A DNA stretch of 64,000 nucleotides, from contig NZ_CP078078.1 of the NCBI RefSeq assembly GCF_023101205.1, positions 3,562,996 through 3,626,995 of the forward strand, written 5' to 3'. Below the pieces are notes generated by a model that was given only the letters and a program-made list of their open reading frames with translations, was not told the origin of the DNA and did no database searches. The stretch's first letter is position 1; each line of letters starts with the position of its first letter. Positions 17,888 through 26,934 of this stretch are shown here, piece by piece. Both the position numbers and the translations under genes were made by a program. This DNA comes from Microbacterium aurugineum. Its GTDB lineage: Bacteria > Actinomycetota > Actinomycetes > Actinomycetales > Microbacteriaceae.

Positions 17888-19048
17888 ATGAAGAGAACAC
17901 TGGGAGCGACCGCCGTCGTGGCGGTCTTCGCACTCGCGCTGAGCGGATGCAGCACGCCGAGCGAAGCAACCGGGGGCGACAGCGCCCTGAAGGGCGACGC
18001 CGCCGAGGCCGTCTGCGACGCCGTCGAGATCGGCGCGATCACGCGCTGCGAGAACTTCTACGACGACTACTGGCCGGAGATCGACAAGCAGCTCGACACC
18101 CTCTACGAAGAGGCGAAGAAGGCCGATGGCGGCACGCTGGTCATCTGGGACTGGTACGAGCTGGCGCCCGAGGTGATCGCGCAATTCAACGAGCGCTTCC
18201 CCGACATCAAGGTCGAGACCCGGGGTCTGACCTACAACCTGTCCTCGGCGATCATCTCGGCCAAGGCCACCGGAGCCCGCAACACCGACGTGGTGTCCGG
18301 TTCGATCACCTCGATGGCGGCCATGTACGACGAGGGGTTCTGGGAGAAGGTCGACTGGGAGAGCTTCGGTGTTCCCGCGGAATACCTGACCATCGGTGCT
18401 CCCGAGCTCATGCCCGACAGCATCAACGGCACCCTCATGCAGTACAACACCGAGAAGGTCGAGTCGGTGCCCGAGACGCTCGACGGTCTCCTCGACCCCG
18501 AGTACAAGGACAAGGTGTCGGTCGCCGGCTACAACGCGGTGGTCTTCGCCGGATACGGGATGGCCGAGGGGGAGGACAAGATGGTCGCCCTGATCGGCGA
18601 CCTCATGTCGTCCGGCAACCTGAAGCTGCTCGAGGATCAGGGCGCTCCGCTGTCGAGCGGTGACGTGCCGATCGCCCTCAACCAGACCCTCTTCAACCCG
18701 AACCCGGCGCTCCAGGTCTCGCCGTTCGAGCACGCCGGCGTCTGGGCGCAGTTCTCCGGTGTGAACTCCGACGCCAAGAACAAGCCGGGCGCGGCGCTGT
18801 GGACCCTGTGGAACGCGTTCGACCCGGACTGGATCGACCTCCGCATGACGGACGAGCGCTTCGCCAGCACCCAGGTACCGTTCGCCGGGCTTCCCGCTGC
18901 GACGTTCGCCGAGGCCACCGGGCTCATGAAGACGAACTCCGACGCACTGCTGCTCGGCCTCGAGAACGGGGCCGAGACCGAGACGCAGGCCACTCGTGAC
19001 GACTGGCAGGCCATGATCAACGCCGCCGACAAGGCGCTGAACGGATAA
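17888..19048 (+). CDS. ABC transporter substrate-binding lipoprotein (family 1)
   Basis: This 386-aa lipoprotein has a signal peptide (MKRTLGATAVVAVFALA) and lipobox LSGC, so Cys is acylated and the protein is anchored outside the membrane. The mature part resembles family-1 solute-binding proteins of the Fe3+/polyamine/aminoethylphosphonate group (LVIWDWYELAPEVIAQFNERFPDIKVE). A frame open from 17825 is not the real start because the signal peptide begins at ATG 17888. It lies between its ATPase and permease genes. Confidence 0.87.
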   Translation: MKRTLGATAVVAVFALALSGCSTPSEATGGDSALKGDAAEAVCDAVEIGAITRCENFYDDYWPEIDKQLDTLYEEAKKADGGTLVIWDWYELAPEVIAQFNERFPDIKVETRGLTYNLSSAIISAKATGARNTDVVSGSITSMAAMYDEGFWEKVDWESFGVPAEYLTIGAPELMPDSINGTLMQYNTEKVESVPETLDGLLDPEYKDKVSVAGYNAVVFAGYGMAEGEDKMVALIGDLMSSGNLKLLEDQGAPLSSGDVPIALNQTLFNPNPALQVSPFEHAGVWAQFSGVNSDAKNKPGAALWTLWNAFDPDWIDLRMTDERFASTQVPFAGLPAATFAEATGLMKTNSDALLLGLENGAETETQATRDDWQAMINAADKALNG

Positions 19049-19050
19049 CG

Positions 19051-20916
19051 ATGTTCCAGGCAGGACGGACCACGGGGCGAAAGCGTCCCACCACGATGAC
19101 GATCGCGATGATCGTCTCGGGCGCGGTCATCTTCATCCTTCTCGCGGTACCGCTGATCGTCCAGGTGATCACCGCGTTCCGTGGTCCGTTCCTGCCCTTC
19201 GGCGTCTCGTCGGCGAAATGGGGCGTCGAGAACTTCGTCACCCTGTGGCAGCTGCGCGAGGACTTCTGGGGTGTGCTCGGAGCGACCGGCGCGTTCGTCG
19301 GCGGCTCGACGCTCCTCACGCTCCTGATGGCTTTCGGCCTCGCCTGGGTCACGGTGCGCACGGATGCGCCGTGGCGTCGCCTCATCTCGGTGCTGGTGAT
19401 CGTGCCGTACATCATCCCGCCGATCGTGAAGGCACAGGCCTACCTGCTGATGCTCTCGCCCGAGTCCGGGGTGCTCAACCAGCTGCTGCGGTTGCTCCCG
19501 TTCGCGAGCGACGTGCCGATCGATCCGTACGCCTTCCCGACGATGATCTTCATCCAGGCGCTCACGAACGTCACCTTCCCCTACCTGATGATCGTGCCCA
19601 TCCTGACGAACATGGACGGCTCGCTCGAGGAGTCCGCGCGGGTGTCCGGGGCCTCCTGGCCGCAGACGCTGCGACGGGTGACCCTGCCGATGCTCTGGCC
19701 GGGCCTGCTCGGGGTGACCGTGCTCACCTTCATCCTCGGCCTCGGCAGTCTCGAGGTTCCGCTGCTGTTCGGTCAGGAGTCCGGGCGCAACATCTTCGCC
19801 CTCAAGCTCTGGACGCTCATCAGCTCCAACGCGGGCGAGCTGCCGCAGTATGGCCTGGCCGCCGCGTGGGGACTCGTGTTCCTGGTGATCACCACCATCG
19901 CCTTCGCGGTCTATCTCCGCGCGACCCGCAATGCCGAGCGCAGGGCATCGGTCTCGGGCAAGGGCTTCCGGCCGTCGACCATGCGGATGGGGCCGTGGAA
20001 GATCCCGGTCATGCTGCTGGTCGCCGTGTTCGTGCTGCTCACGGGCATCCTCCCGCTGCTCGCCCTGCTGTGGGCGGCGATCACGCCCTATCCGGTGGCG
20101 TTCTCGATCGATGCGATGCTCGGCAGCACCGACTTCGGTGCGTTCGGGGTGGTGCTCGCGGATCCGGAGTTCTGGGTGTCGCTGGGACGCACGGTCCTCA
20201 TCGCGGGCGGCAGCGCCACGATCGCGGTCGTGTTCGCCACGGTCCTCGCCTACGGCATCGCCCGCAGCAAGAAGACCGGCTGGGTGAAGGCCCTGGACCT
20301 GTTCGCCTCGTCGTCGGTCGCTATCCCCGCGACCATCGCCGGCTTCGCCATGTTCCTCACCTTCATGGTGATCAACCCCTACATCCCGATCGCGGGAACC
20401 CTCCTGGCACTGGTGATCGCCTACTCGTATCGGGTGTCGATCGCCTACCGTTCGTCGTACAGCGCGACCCTGCAGATCCGGCCCGAGCTGGAGGAGGCCG
20501 CGCTCACCAGCGGGGCGAGTCGCTTCGAGGGGTTCCGCCGCATCATCGCTCCGTTGCTGATGCCCACCGTGATGGCCGTCTGGATCCAGATGTTCATCCT
20601 CGGCACCAACGAGTTCACGCTTCCCGCGTTCCTGGCCACCCCGTCGTCCCGTCCTCTGTCGATGTACATCTACGCGATGATCAACCCGCGCTCCGCACAG
20701 CTCTATGCGCCGGATCAGGGTGCCGCGATGGCGCTGATCTTCACGCTGATGGTTTTCGCGATCGGATACGGCCTGCAGTGGGCGCTGTCTCGTCGCGCGA
20801 TCGGTCGGAGCCGCAAGGCGGTCAGTGCCGGTCTCCCCGACCTCGCGACCCCTCCGGCCCCCGCCGCGGATTCCGCGACCGCAACCCTGGCCGTCCAGTC
20901 CCGCCCCCGCCCCTGA
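19051..20916 (+). CDS. ABC transporter permease, fused double-domain (FbpB type)
   Basis: This 621-aa membrane protein contains two complete binding-protein-dependent permease domains in one chain. EAA-loop-like motifs occur in each half: LEESARVSGASWPQTLRRVTLPML and LEEAALTSGASRFEGFRRIIAPLL (written as pattern; about residues 190 and 480). About 12 transmembrane segments are visible. One polypeptide therefore replaces the usual permease pair. It starts 2 bases after the binding-protein stop. Confidence 0.88.
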   Translation: MFQAGRTTGRKRPTTMTIAMIVSGAVIFILLAVPLIVQVITAFRGPFLPFGVSSAKWGVENFVTLWQLREDFWGVLGATGAFVGGSTLLTLLMAFGLAWVTVRTDAPWRRLISVLVIVPYIIPPIVKAQAYLLMLSPESGVLNQLLRLLPFASDVPIDPYAFPTMIFIQALTNVTFPYLMIVPILTNMDGSLEESARVSGASWPQTLRRVTLPMLWPGLLGVTVLTFILGLGSLEVPLLFGQESGRNIFALKLWTLISSNAGELPQYGLAAAWGLVFLVITTIAFAVYLRATRNAERRASVSGKGFRPSTMRMGPWKIPVMLLVAVFVLLTGILPLLALLWAAITPYPVAFSIDAMLGSTDFGAFGVVLADPEFWVSLGRTVLIAGGSATIAVVFATVLAYGIARSKKTGWVKALDLFASSSVAIPATIAGFAMFLTFMVINPYIPIAGTLLALVIAYSYRVSIAYRSSYSATLQIRPELEEAALTSGASRFEGFRRIIAPLLMPTVMAVWIQMFILGTNEFTLPAFLATPSSRPLSMYIYAMINPRSAQLYAPDQGAAMALIFTLMVFAIGYGLQWALSRRAIGRSRKAVSAGLPDLATPPAPAADSATATLAVQSRPRP

Positions 20917-20955
20917 CCCCCGTCCCCCGCCCCCCGCCCGCGCTGTTGCGGGATC

Positions 20956-20993
20956 GAAAACGCGCCTCGGGGCGGGTCTGGAGGCGCGTTTTC
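20956..20993 (+). terminator. Terminator after the ABC importer operon
   Basis: GAAAACGCGCCTC (20956-20968) and GAGGCGCGTTTTC (20981-20993) are perfect 13-bp arms around a 12-nt loop. The descending arm ends in TTTTC, giving a short U-run. It is 40 bases after the permease stop. Confidence 0.85.
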
Positions 20994-21032
20994 GCACTTC
21001 GACGCGGCCCGGAAGCTCACACGCTTGACTTT

Positions 21033-21047
21033 TGGATCCAGTATCCA
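21033..21047 (+). promoter_or_regulatory. GntR operator site 3 (upstream of the F420 operon)
   Basis: TGGATCCAGTATCCA is a perfect TGGAT-N5-ATCCA repeat with a CTTT flank, 32 bases upstream of ATG 21080. Its core GGAT..AGTATCC links the GGATCC-type sites (1, 2, 4) with the GGATACNGTATCC-type sites (5, 6). Confidence 0.7.
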
Positions 21048-21079
21048 TTCAATGGAGACAGAGAGGCGAGGAGGCCGAC

Positions 21080-22072
21080 ATGCACATCGGATACGCCGCG
21101 ATGCTCGAGCAGGTCGAGCCGACCGCCGCGATCGAGAACTGCGTCCTCGCCGAGGCGCACGGGTTCCGCGGGATCATGGCCACCGACCACTTCCAGCCCT
21201 GGTTGCCTCGCCATCGCAACGCCGCGCACGTGTGGACGATGCTCGGCGCGATCGGTGCCCACACCACCGGCGACCTCGGTCCCGGTGTCACGACCCCCGG
21301 TTTCCGCACGCACCCCGCGGTCGTCGCGCAGGCCGCAGCGACCCTTGCCGCGCTCTACCCCGGTCGCGCCTGGCTCGGCGTCGGTTCGGGGGAGGCGCTG
21401 AACGAGCACATCGTCGGCGGCTACTGGCCCGAGCCCGCCGAGCGGATCGACCGCATGTTCGAGGCCGTCGACCTGATCCGCAAGCTCTTCACCGCCTCCC
21501 TCGCCGGGCGCGACGCACGCCACCGGGGTGAGCACTTCCGGATGGAGACCACTCGGCTGTGGACGATGCCGCCCACCGCGCCGCCGGTCTACATCGCCAC
21601 CGCGGGACCCGCCACCGCACGTCGTGCCGGCCGCAATGCCGATGGGCTGATCACGACTTCCGCCGAGGTCGAACGCCTCGAACCCCTGCTCGCGCGGTTC
21701 GCCGAGGGTGCACGGGAGGCGGGCCACGATCCCGACGGTCTCCCGAAGGTGCTCCAGCTCCGCCTCTCCTGGGCGCCGACCGAGGAGCAGGCGCTCGCCA
21801 ACGCGCTGTCGGAGTGGCCGATCGCGGGTCTCCGGATGCGCCGGGGCGACGTGCGCTCGCCGTATGACTTCGAACAGCTGGTGCGCGGGGTGACGGCGGA
21901 GGACCTGCGCGCGTCGATGCTGATCTCCGCGGACCCCGACGTGCATCGGGCGCAGATCCAGCGCTACGCCGACCTCGGTTTCACGCGCATCTACCTGCAC
22001 AACGTCGGCCCCGACCAGAGGTCGTTCCTCGAGGTGTTCGGTCGAGACGTCCTTCCGAAGGTGCACGCATGA
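21080..22072 (+). CDS. LLM-class oxidoreductase, F420-dependent G6PD-like family
   Basis: This 330-aa luciferase-like TIM-barrel protein is related to F420-dependent glucose-6-phosphate dehydrogenase ([12 protein letters not shown] near residue 35; [16 protein letters not shown] near 112; [20 protein letters not shown]). It should transfer hydride between F420 and an unknown substrate. It is distinct from the true Fgd at 22881. ATG 21080 follows GAGGAGG; the frame open from 21032 would cross the operator. It is the first gene of the F420 operon and overlaps cofE by 4 bases. Confidence 0.85.
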   Translation: MHIGYAAMLEQVEPTAAIENCVLAEAHGFRGIMATDHFQPWLPRHRNAAHVWTMLGAIGAHTTGDLGPGVTTPGFRTHPAVVAQAAATLAALYPGRAWLGVGSGEALNEHIVGGYWPEPAERIDRMFEAVDLIRKLFTASLAGRDARHRGEHFRMETTRLWTMPPTAPPVYIATAGPATARRAGRNADGLITTSAEVERLEPLLARFAEGAREAGHDPDGLPKVLQLRLSWAPTEEQALANALSEWPIAGLRMRRGDVRSPYDFEQLVRGVTAEDLRASMLISADPDVHRAQIQRYADLGFTRIYLHNVGPDQRSFLEVFGRDVLPKVHA

Positions 22073-22884
22073 GCGCCCCCGCGATCACCGTCTTCGCCCT
22101 CACCGGCATGGGCGAGGTGCAGCCCGGTGACGACCTCGTGGCCTTGATCCTCGACACCGGCGTCGAGCTCGCGCACGGCGACATCCTCGTGGTCACCTCC
22201 AAGATCGTGTCCAAGGCCGAGGGCCGCTACGTGCAGGCCGCCGACCGCGAGGAGGCGATCACCGCCGAGACCGTGCGCCTCGTCGCCTCCCGCACCGCCG
22301 ACGGCCACACCATGCGCATCGTCGAGAACCGCCTGGGGATGGTCGCCGCGGCCGCCGGTGTCGATGCCAGCAACACTCCCGACGGCTGGGTACTGCTGCT
22401 CCCCGAAGACCCCGACCGTTCGGCGCGGACGCTCGCCGCGGGCCTGCGTGCGGCCACGGGGGCGGAGGTGGGGGTGATCCTGAGCGACACCCTCGGGCGT
22501 CCCTGGCGAGAGGGACAGACCGACGTCGCGATCGGTGGCGGAGGCGTGCGGATGATCGCCGACCTCCGCGGCACGACCGATCAGGCGGGCAAGGTGCTCA
22601 GTGTCACGACCCCGTGCCTCGCCGACGAGCTGGCTGCGGCTTCCGACCTCGTCAAGGGCAAGGCGAGCGGCAACCCGGTCGCCGTGGTGCGCGGACGCCC
22701 CGATCTCGTCGGTCCCCTCACCCTGCCCGGTGCGTCGAGCATCGTGCGCCCCTCGGAGCGCGACCTCTTCTGGCTGGGCACCGCCGAAGCACTCGACCAG
22801 GGGTACCGCGACGGCTACGCCGCCGCCCTGGCCGCCGTCCACGCACACGAACCGCACGAACACGAACAGAAGGATGCGACATGA
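22069..22884 (+). CDS. cofE: Coenzyme F420-0:L-glutamate ligase
   Basis: This 271-aa GTP-dependent ligase adds gamma-linked glutamates to F420-0. Family signatures are [50 protein letters not shown] and [13 protein letters not shown]. It corresponds to CofE, the N-terminal domain of mycobacterial FbiB. The C-terminal nitroreductase-like FbiB domain (dehydro-F420-0 reductase) is absent from this chain and from the window. The ATG overlaps the previous stop; fgd follows with a 4-base overlap. Confidence 0.93.
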   Translation: MSAPAITVFALTGMGEVQPGDDLVALILDTGVELAHGDILVVTSKIVSKAEGRYVQAADREEAITAETVRLVASRTADGHTMRIVENRLGMVAAAAGVDASNTPDGWVLLLPEDPDRSARTLAAGLRAATGAEVGVILSDTLGRPWREGQTDVAIGGGGVRMIADLRGTTDQAGKVLSVTTPCLADELAAASDLVKGKASGNPVAVVRGRPDLVGPLTLPGASSIVRPSERDLFWLGTAEALDQGYRDGYAAALAAVHAHEPHEHEQKDAT

Positions 22885-23894
22885 CACTGACCCTCGGATA
22901 CAAGGCCAGCGCGGAGCAGTTCGACCCCCGTGAACTCGTCGAGATCTCGGTGGCGGCGGAGGCGCACGGCATGCAGTCCGTGTTCGCCAGCGACCACTTC
23001 CAGCCCTGGAGGCACACCGGCGGGCACGCCCCGTTCTCCCTGACCTGGATGGCGGCGGTCGGCGAGCGCACGTCGAGCATCCGCATCGGCACCTCGGTGC
23101 TGACTCCGACCTTCCGCTACAACCCGGCCGTGCTCGCGCAGGCGTTCGCGAGCCTGGGCTGCCTGTACCAGGACCGGATCATCCTCGGGGTCGGCTCCGG
23201 TGAGGCGCTGAACGAGATCGCGACGGGCTTCCGCGGCGCGGGGGAGCAGGAGTGGCCCGAGTTCAAGGAGCGCTATGCGCGACTGCGGGAGTCGGTGCGC
23301 CTGATGCGGGCGCTCTGGTCCGGGGACCGGGTGAACTTCGACGGCGAGTACTACTCGACGCACGACGCCTCGATCTACGACCGGCCCGAGGGCGGTATCC
23401 CGATCTACATCGCCGCGGGCGGGCCGATGGTCGCACGCTACGCCGGGCGCGCGGGCGACGGCTTCATCTGCACCTCGGGCAAGGGACGCGAGCTCTACGT
23501 GGACCAGCTGCTCCCGGCGGTGGCGGAGGGACTCGAGCAGGCCGAGCGCTCGAGCGACACGTATGACCGGATGATCGAGATCAAGCTGTCCTATGAGGAG
23601 ACGCGCGACGCGGCACTGGAGAACACCCGCTTCTGGTCGCCGCTATCGCTCTCGAAGGAGCAGAAGCACGACATCACCGATCCGGTCGAGATGGAGAAGG
23701 CCGCCGACGCGCTGCCGCTGGAGACGATCGCGAAGCGCTGGATCGTCGGGAACGACCCGGATGCGGTGGCCGCCGAGATCCAGCAGTACATCGACTGGGG
23801 CTTCAACCACCTGGTCTTCCATGCGCCGGGTCATGACCAGCGCCGTTTCCTGCAGCTCTTCGAGCGCGACATCGCGCCCCGACTGCGCGGCTGA
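22881..23894 (+). CDS. fgd: F420-dependent glucose-6-phosphate dehydrogenase
   Basis: This 337-aa enzyme oxidises glucose-6-phosphate and reduces F420, supplying F420H2. It follows mycobacterial FGD1 along its length as remembered: [35 protein letters not shown] (catalytic His40-type), [15 protein letters not shown] (Glu109-type), [28 protein letters not shown] and [18 protein letters not shown] 22881 overlaps cofE. Location inside the biosynthesis operon couples cofactor production with its reduction. Confidence 0.94.
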   Translation: MTLTLGYKASAEQFDPRELVEISVAAEAHGMQSVFASDHFQPWRHTGGHAPFSLTWMAAVGERTSSIRIGTSVLTPTFRYNPAVLAQAFASLGCLYQDRIILGVGSGEALNEIATGFRGAGEQEWPEFKERYARLRESVRLMRALWSGDRVNFDGEYYSTHDASIYDRPEGGIPIYIAAGGPMVARYAGRAGDGFICTSGKGRELYVDQLLPAVAEGLEQAERSSDTYDRMIEIKLSYEETRDAALENTRFWSPLSLSKEQKHDITDPVEMEKAADALPLETIAKRWIVGNDPDAVAAEIQQYIDWGFNHLVFHAPGHDQRRFLQLFERDIAPRLRG

Positions 23895-23904
23895 GGACGC
23901 CGAC

Positions 23905-24576
23905 ATGCTCCGCGGTGGTGGTGTCGGGCCCTCGGTGCCGGGGGCACCCGTGCGTGAGTGGGTGGTCGTGATCCCGGTCAAGCGGGCCGAGATCGGGAAG
24001 TCGCGCCTGCGACTGCCGGGGGTCGAGCGCGAGCCGCTCGCTCGGGCGATCGCACTGGACACCGTCGAGGCCGCCGCGGCCTGTGAGCGGGTCGCCGAGG
24101 TCATCGTCGTGACGAGCGACGAGATCACGGCGACCGCGCTCCGCGTGCTGCCCGGCGTGCGGGTCGTGCGGGACCGGGGAGAGGGGTTGGGCGCGGCGAT
24201 CGCGCTCGGCGTGAGCGCGGCACCGGATGCTCGTCCGCGGGCCGTGATGCTCGGTGACCTCCCGGCGCTGCGCCCGGACGAACTGGCCAGGGCACTCGCC
24301 TTCGCGTCTTCGCATCCTCGGGCGTTCGTTCCGGATGCGGAGGGGACGGGCACCGTGCTCGCGACCGCCCGCGCGGGCTTCGAGCTGCGCCCGTGTTTCG
24401 GCGATCGCTCGGCCGTCGCCCATCACGAGGCCGGCTTCGCGGAGGTCGGGTTCCCGGTGCTGAGCGGACTGAGGCGTGACCTCGATCATGCCGAGCACCT
24501 CCGTGCGGCACGCCGCGCCGGTCTCGGGCCGCGGACCGCGGCGCTCGTGGATCGGCCCCTGGTGCTGGCGTCATGA
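23905..24576 (+). CDS. cofC: 2-phospho-L-lactate (phosphoenolpyruvate) guanylyltransferase
   Basis: This 223-aa nucleotidyltransferase (CofC/FbiD) activates phospholactate or PEP with GTP for F420 assembly. The N-terminal VVIPVKRAEIGKSRL binds nucleotide; AVMLGDLPALRPDEL is the metal-binding LGD-P motif; AFVPDAEGTGTVLATA and CFGDRSAVAHHEAG are family motifs. ATG 23905 lies 8 bases after fgd. It overlaps cofD by 4 bases. In actinobacteria PEP is the preferred substrate of homologues. Confidence 0.9.
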   Translation: MLRGGGVGPSVPGAPVREWVVVIPVKRAEIGKSRLRLPGVEREPLARAIALDTVEAAAACERVAEVIVVTSDEITATALRVLPGVRVVRDRGEGLGAAIALGVSAAPDARPRAVMLGDLPALRPDELARALAFASSHPRAFVPDAEGTGTVLATARAGFELRPCFGDRSAVAHHEAGFAEVGFPVLSGLRRDLDHAEHLRAARRAGLGPRTAALVDRPLVLAS

Positions 24577-25586
24577 CACTCCCCGCGGCACCACGCGTCG
24601 TGGTCCTCGCCGGCGGTGTCGGCGGATCGAAGTTCGTCGTCGGCGTGCGAGAGGCTGCGCGCCGACGTTGGCCCGACGGGGAGGGTGGCACCCGCGCCCG
24701 GATCACGGTGATCATCAACACCGGTGACGATCTGTGGCTCAGTGGCCTGCGCCTGCAGCCGGACGTCGACTCGATGATCTATGCCCTCGCCGGGGTGAAC
24801 GATACCGGGCGGGGGTGGGGCCGAGCCGGAGAGAGCGAGCGAGTGGCAGCGGAACTGGGAGCCTGGGGGGCCGGCTGGCCGTGGTTCACACTGGGGGATC
24901 TCGACCTCGGAGCGCATGTCGCGCGCACGGGGTGGCTTCGTGACGGTGCGACGGTCACCGAGGTCGTGGGTCGTCTCGCCGGGCGCTGGCCGCTCGGTGT
25001 CCGGTTGCTCCCGATGACGGACTCCGAGGTCGACACGCACGTGACGACCTCGCAGGGGCGCATGCACTTCCAGGAGTGGTGGACGCGGCATCGGGCGGGT
25101 CTCCCCGCACAGGGCTTCGACTGGCCGGGCATCGAGCGGTCCGCGCCCGCGCCCGGGGTGCGGGAGGCTCTGGCGGAGGCGGACGCTGTGCTCTTCGCGC
25201 CCTCGAACCCCGTGGTCTCGCTCGGCCCGATCCTCGCCGTCCCCGGGATCGCCGAGGCGGTGCGTTCCTCTCCCGGAGCGGTGGTAGGGGTTTCTCCGAT
25301 CATCGCCGGTGCGCCGGTGCGGGGAATGGCTGATGCGTGTCTCGCCGCGGTCGGAATCCCCGCTGCCGCCGATGCGGTCGGGCGCCACTACGGTGCGCGG
25401 ACATCCGGGGGGCTGCTCGATGCGTGGGTGATCGCCGAAGAGGATGCCGCGCTCGCCGTCGCGCTCGAGGCCGAGGGGCTCTCCGCCCCGGTGCATCCGC
25501 TCTGGATGCGCGACCGCGACACCGCCGCCGCGCTCGCCGGAGCCGTGCTCGACCTGGTCGACGAGGTCCGGAGGACGCGGGACTAG
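24573..25586 (+). CDS. cofD: 2-phospho-L-lactate transferase
   Basis: This 337-aa enzyme (CofD/FbiA) joins the activated C3 acid to Fo, giving (dehydro-)F420-0. The N-terminal VVVLAGGVGGSKFVVGV is the Rossmann-like start; INTGDDLWLSGLRLQPDVDSMIYALAG and the C-terminal domain with PSNPVVSLGPILAVPGI and SPIIAGAPVRGMAD are diagnostic. It is the last gene of the operon. No Fo synthase (fbiC or cofG/cofH) occurs in the window. Confidence 0.94.
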   Translation: MTLPAAPRVVVLAGGVGGSKFVVGVREAARRRWPDGEGGTRARITVIINTGDDLWLSGLRLQPDVDSMIYALAGVNDTGRGWGRAGESERVAAELGAWGAGWPWFTLGDLDLGAHVARTGWLRDGATVTEVVGRLAGRWPLGVRLLPMTDSEVDTHVTTSQGRMHFQEWWTRHRAGLPAQGFDWPGIERSAPAPGVREALAEADAVLFAPSNPVVSLGPILAVPGIAEAVRSSPGAVVGVSPIIAGAPVRGMADACLAAVGIPAAADAVGRHYGARTSGGLLDAWVIAEEDAALAVALEAEGLSAPVHPLWMRDRDTAAALAGAVLDLVDEVRRTRD

Positions 25587-25698
25587 GTCCTGATGTGCCT
25601 GTCCACACCTCATCCAACGCTGCCTATCGGTTCGGGCGTGCGTCTCGGCCCATTTTATCGGCTTACTTTATTGGCTCGGATTGGATAAGATCGAGGCC

Positions 25699-25977
25699 GT
25701 GGCACCATCCTGGGCGAAGTCGGCGGGCAAGCACGGCGTCGATCGTCGAGATGCCATGTATGCGCTCCTGCATCCGAACTATGTTCGCGACATGGAGGAC
25801 AACGGCGACGGCACGGTCAACCGGCTCTTCATCGGTCCCGAGCACGCACAGACCGAGCGGGAGCTTGAGGTGATCGTGCGGGTGGCTGTGGACGGTTCCG
25901 GACGAGAGGCGGTCATCTTTCACGTCATGCAGTTGGGGCCGGCGATCCGGCGATACCGAGAGGAGAATCCGGAATGA
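25699..25977 (+). CDS. Small protein, possible BrnT-like toxin of a TA pair
   Basis: This 92-aa protein starts at GTG 25699; TTG 25681 would add 6 residues. The pattern S-W-A-K-x-x-G-K-H-G-V-D near the N-terminus, RLFIG, ERELEVIVRV and a C-terminal AIRRYREENPE resemble the layout of BrnT/RelE-fold toxins, though similarity is weak. It overlaps a ribbon-helix-helix-type gene by 4 bases, with toxin first and antitoxin second as in brnTA. A TAAGAT -10-like box at 25686-25691 suggests a leaderless start at 25699. A non-toxin role is possible. Confidence 0.5.
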   Translation: MAPSWAKSAGKHGVDRRDAMYALLHPNYVRDMEDNGDGTVNRLFIGPEHAQTERELEVIVRVAVDGSGREAVIFHVMQLGPAIRRYREENPE

Positions 25978-26330
25978 GTGGGAAGAACATCGATTACGAC
26001 GCGTTGAGCGATCGCTATGCGGACCCGGACGCGACGTTCACGGCCGTAGGTCCCGCGCTGACCGGCGAGGCGGCCGCTGCCGCTGGCCGTGAGTTCGCGA
26101 TCGCCGAGTACGGATCGGTCGAGGCAATGGAGGGCGAGATTCGCCGGGGCCGTCCCCGCATCGGTGCGGAGCCCCAGCGCGCGGCGACGGCGCGCACAGT
26201 GCGAGCCACGCTCTCCGATCGGGACTGGGAGGCGTTCGAGCAACTGCGTGCACAGAGGGGTGCGCGACAAGCAGAACTGGTCCGTGAGGCCGTGCACCAG
26301 TACCTCGTGGGCCAGCGACTGGCCGGGTGA
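25974..26330 (+). CDS. Ribbon-helix-helix-type protein, possible antitoxin
   Basis: This 118-aa protein has an unstructured, acidic N-terminal half, a GRPRIG basic patch near residue 60, and a C-terminal segment with the beta-helix-helix pattern ARTVRATLSDRDWEAFEQLR followed by ARQAELVREAVHQYLV. This fits a dimeric RHH DNA-binding domain. ATGA overlap with the preceding gene supports a two-gene TA operon in which this protein would be antitoxin and autorepressor. Confidence 0.55.
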   Translation: MSGKNIDYDALSDRYADPDATFTAVGPALTGEAAAAAGREFAIAEYGSVEAMEGEIRRGRPRIGAEPQRAATARTVRATLSDRDWEAFEQLRAQRGARQAELVREAVHQYLVGQRLAG

Positions 26331-26377
26331 CTCCGCCCCCGGACCTTAGACGTTCGGCGAGAGATCTGGACGAAAGT

Positions 26378-26422
26378 CGCCAATATATCGGCGTAATGAG
26401 ACGTGCCCTCGACCCGTCTCAT
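26378..26422. promoter_or_regulatory. Two inverted repeats before the ImmA/IrrE-like gene
   Basis: CGCC-AATATATC-GGCG (26378-26393) is followed by perfect 8-bp arms ATGAGACG (26396-26403) and CGTCTCAT (26415-26422). The AT-rich first repeat could hold a promoter or operator; the second could be an operator or a weak terminator of the TA pair. Function not determined. Confidence 0.35.
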
Positions 26423-26478
26423 CAGTGGGAGCAATGCTCGGCCGATCACGGTGCGAGCTCATCGGGCGGAGGGGCCTC

Positions 26479-26922
26479 ATGAACGGACGAAACGGAGTGA
26501 CTCAGCTCTTCGAGGAGCTGGAAGTCGAATGCGGCGCAAGTGTGGAGTGCATCACGGACCGGGTGTCGGTCCTGCAGGGGGTGGACATCGAGGTCGAGCT
26601 GCTCGGCGAGGGGGAGTGGGCGAGCATCGCGCCCTTCGTGCTCGTGAACGGTGATCGCGCGCGGATCCTCCTCCGGGAATCCGACCCGCGGTGGTACCGG
26701 CTGCACGTCGTGGTCCACCAACTGGCGCATCTGCTGTGCGGGCACACGCAGTGCGCGGCGCTGCCCATGTCGTTCGAGGGGTCGCCGGATCCGACGCCGG
26801 CCGACCGTCTCACCCACGAGCTCCTTCACCGACAGGAAGCAGAGGCGGAAGAGATCTCCCGGCGGCTGAGCGCGTTCGTCCTCGCTGCGGACTCCGCGCC
26901 GTCGCGCGCCCTGCTCGTCTAG
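26479..26922 (+). CDS. ImmA/IrrE-like protein with altered zinc motif
   Basis: This 147-aa protein carries the segment LHVVVHQLAHLLCGH, which resembles the metallopeptidase helix of ImmA/IrrE proteins (HELAHLLLGH). The catalytic Glu of HExxH is replaced by Gln (HQLAH), so peptidase activity may be lost. A late acidic helix (LLHRQEAEAEEISRRLSAFVL) supplies possible third ligands. ATG 26479 follows GGAGGGG. ImmA proteins usually act with an XRE repressor; none is adjacent. It may be linked to the TA pair. Confidence 0.5.
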   Translation: MNGRNGVTQLFEELEVECGASVECITDRVSVLQGVDIEVELLGEGEWASIAPFVLVNGDRARILLRESDPRWYRLHVVVHQLAHLLCGHTQCAALPMSFEGSPDPTPADRLTHELLHRQEAEAEEISRRLSAFVLAADSAPSRALLV

Positions 26923-26934
26923 TCCAGGCGATCG

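Noticed and set aside
18637..21048. Long minus-strand frame (803 codons) opposite the ABC permease.
   Set aside because: It is rich in Arg, Glu, Gln and His in patternless order and mirrors the clear lipoprotein and permease genes; typical antisense shadow.
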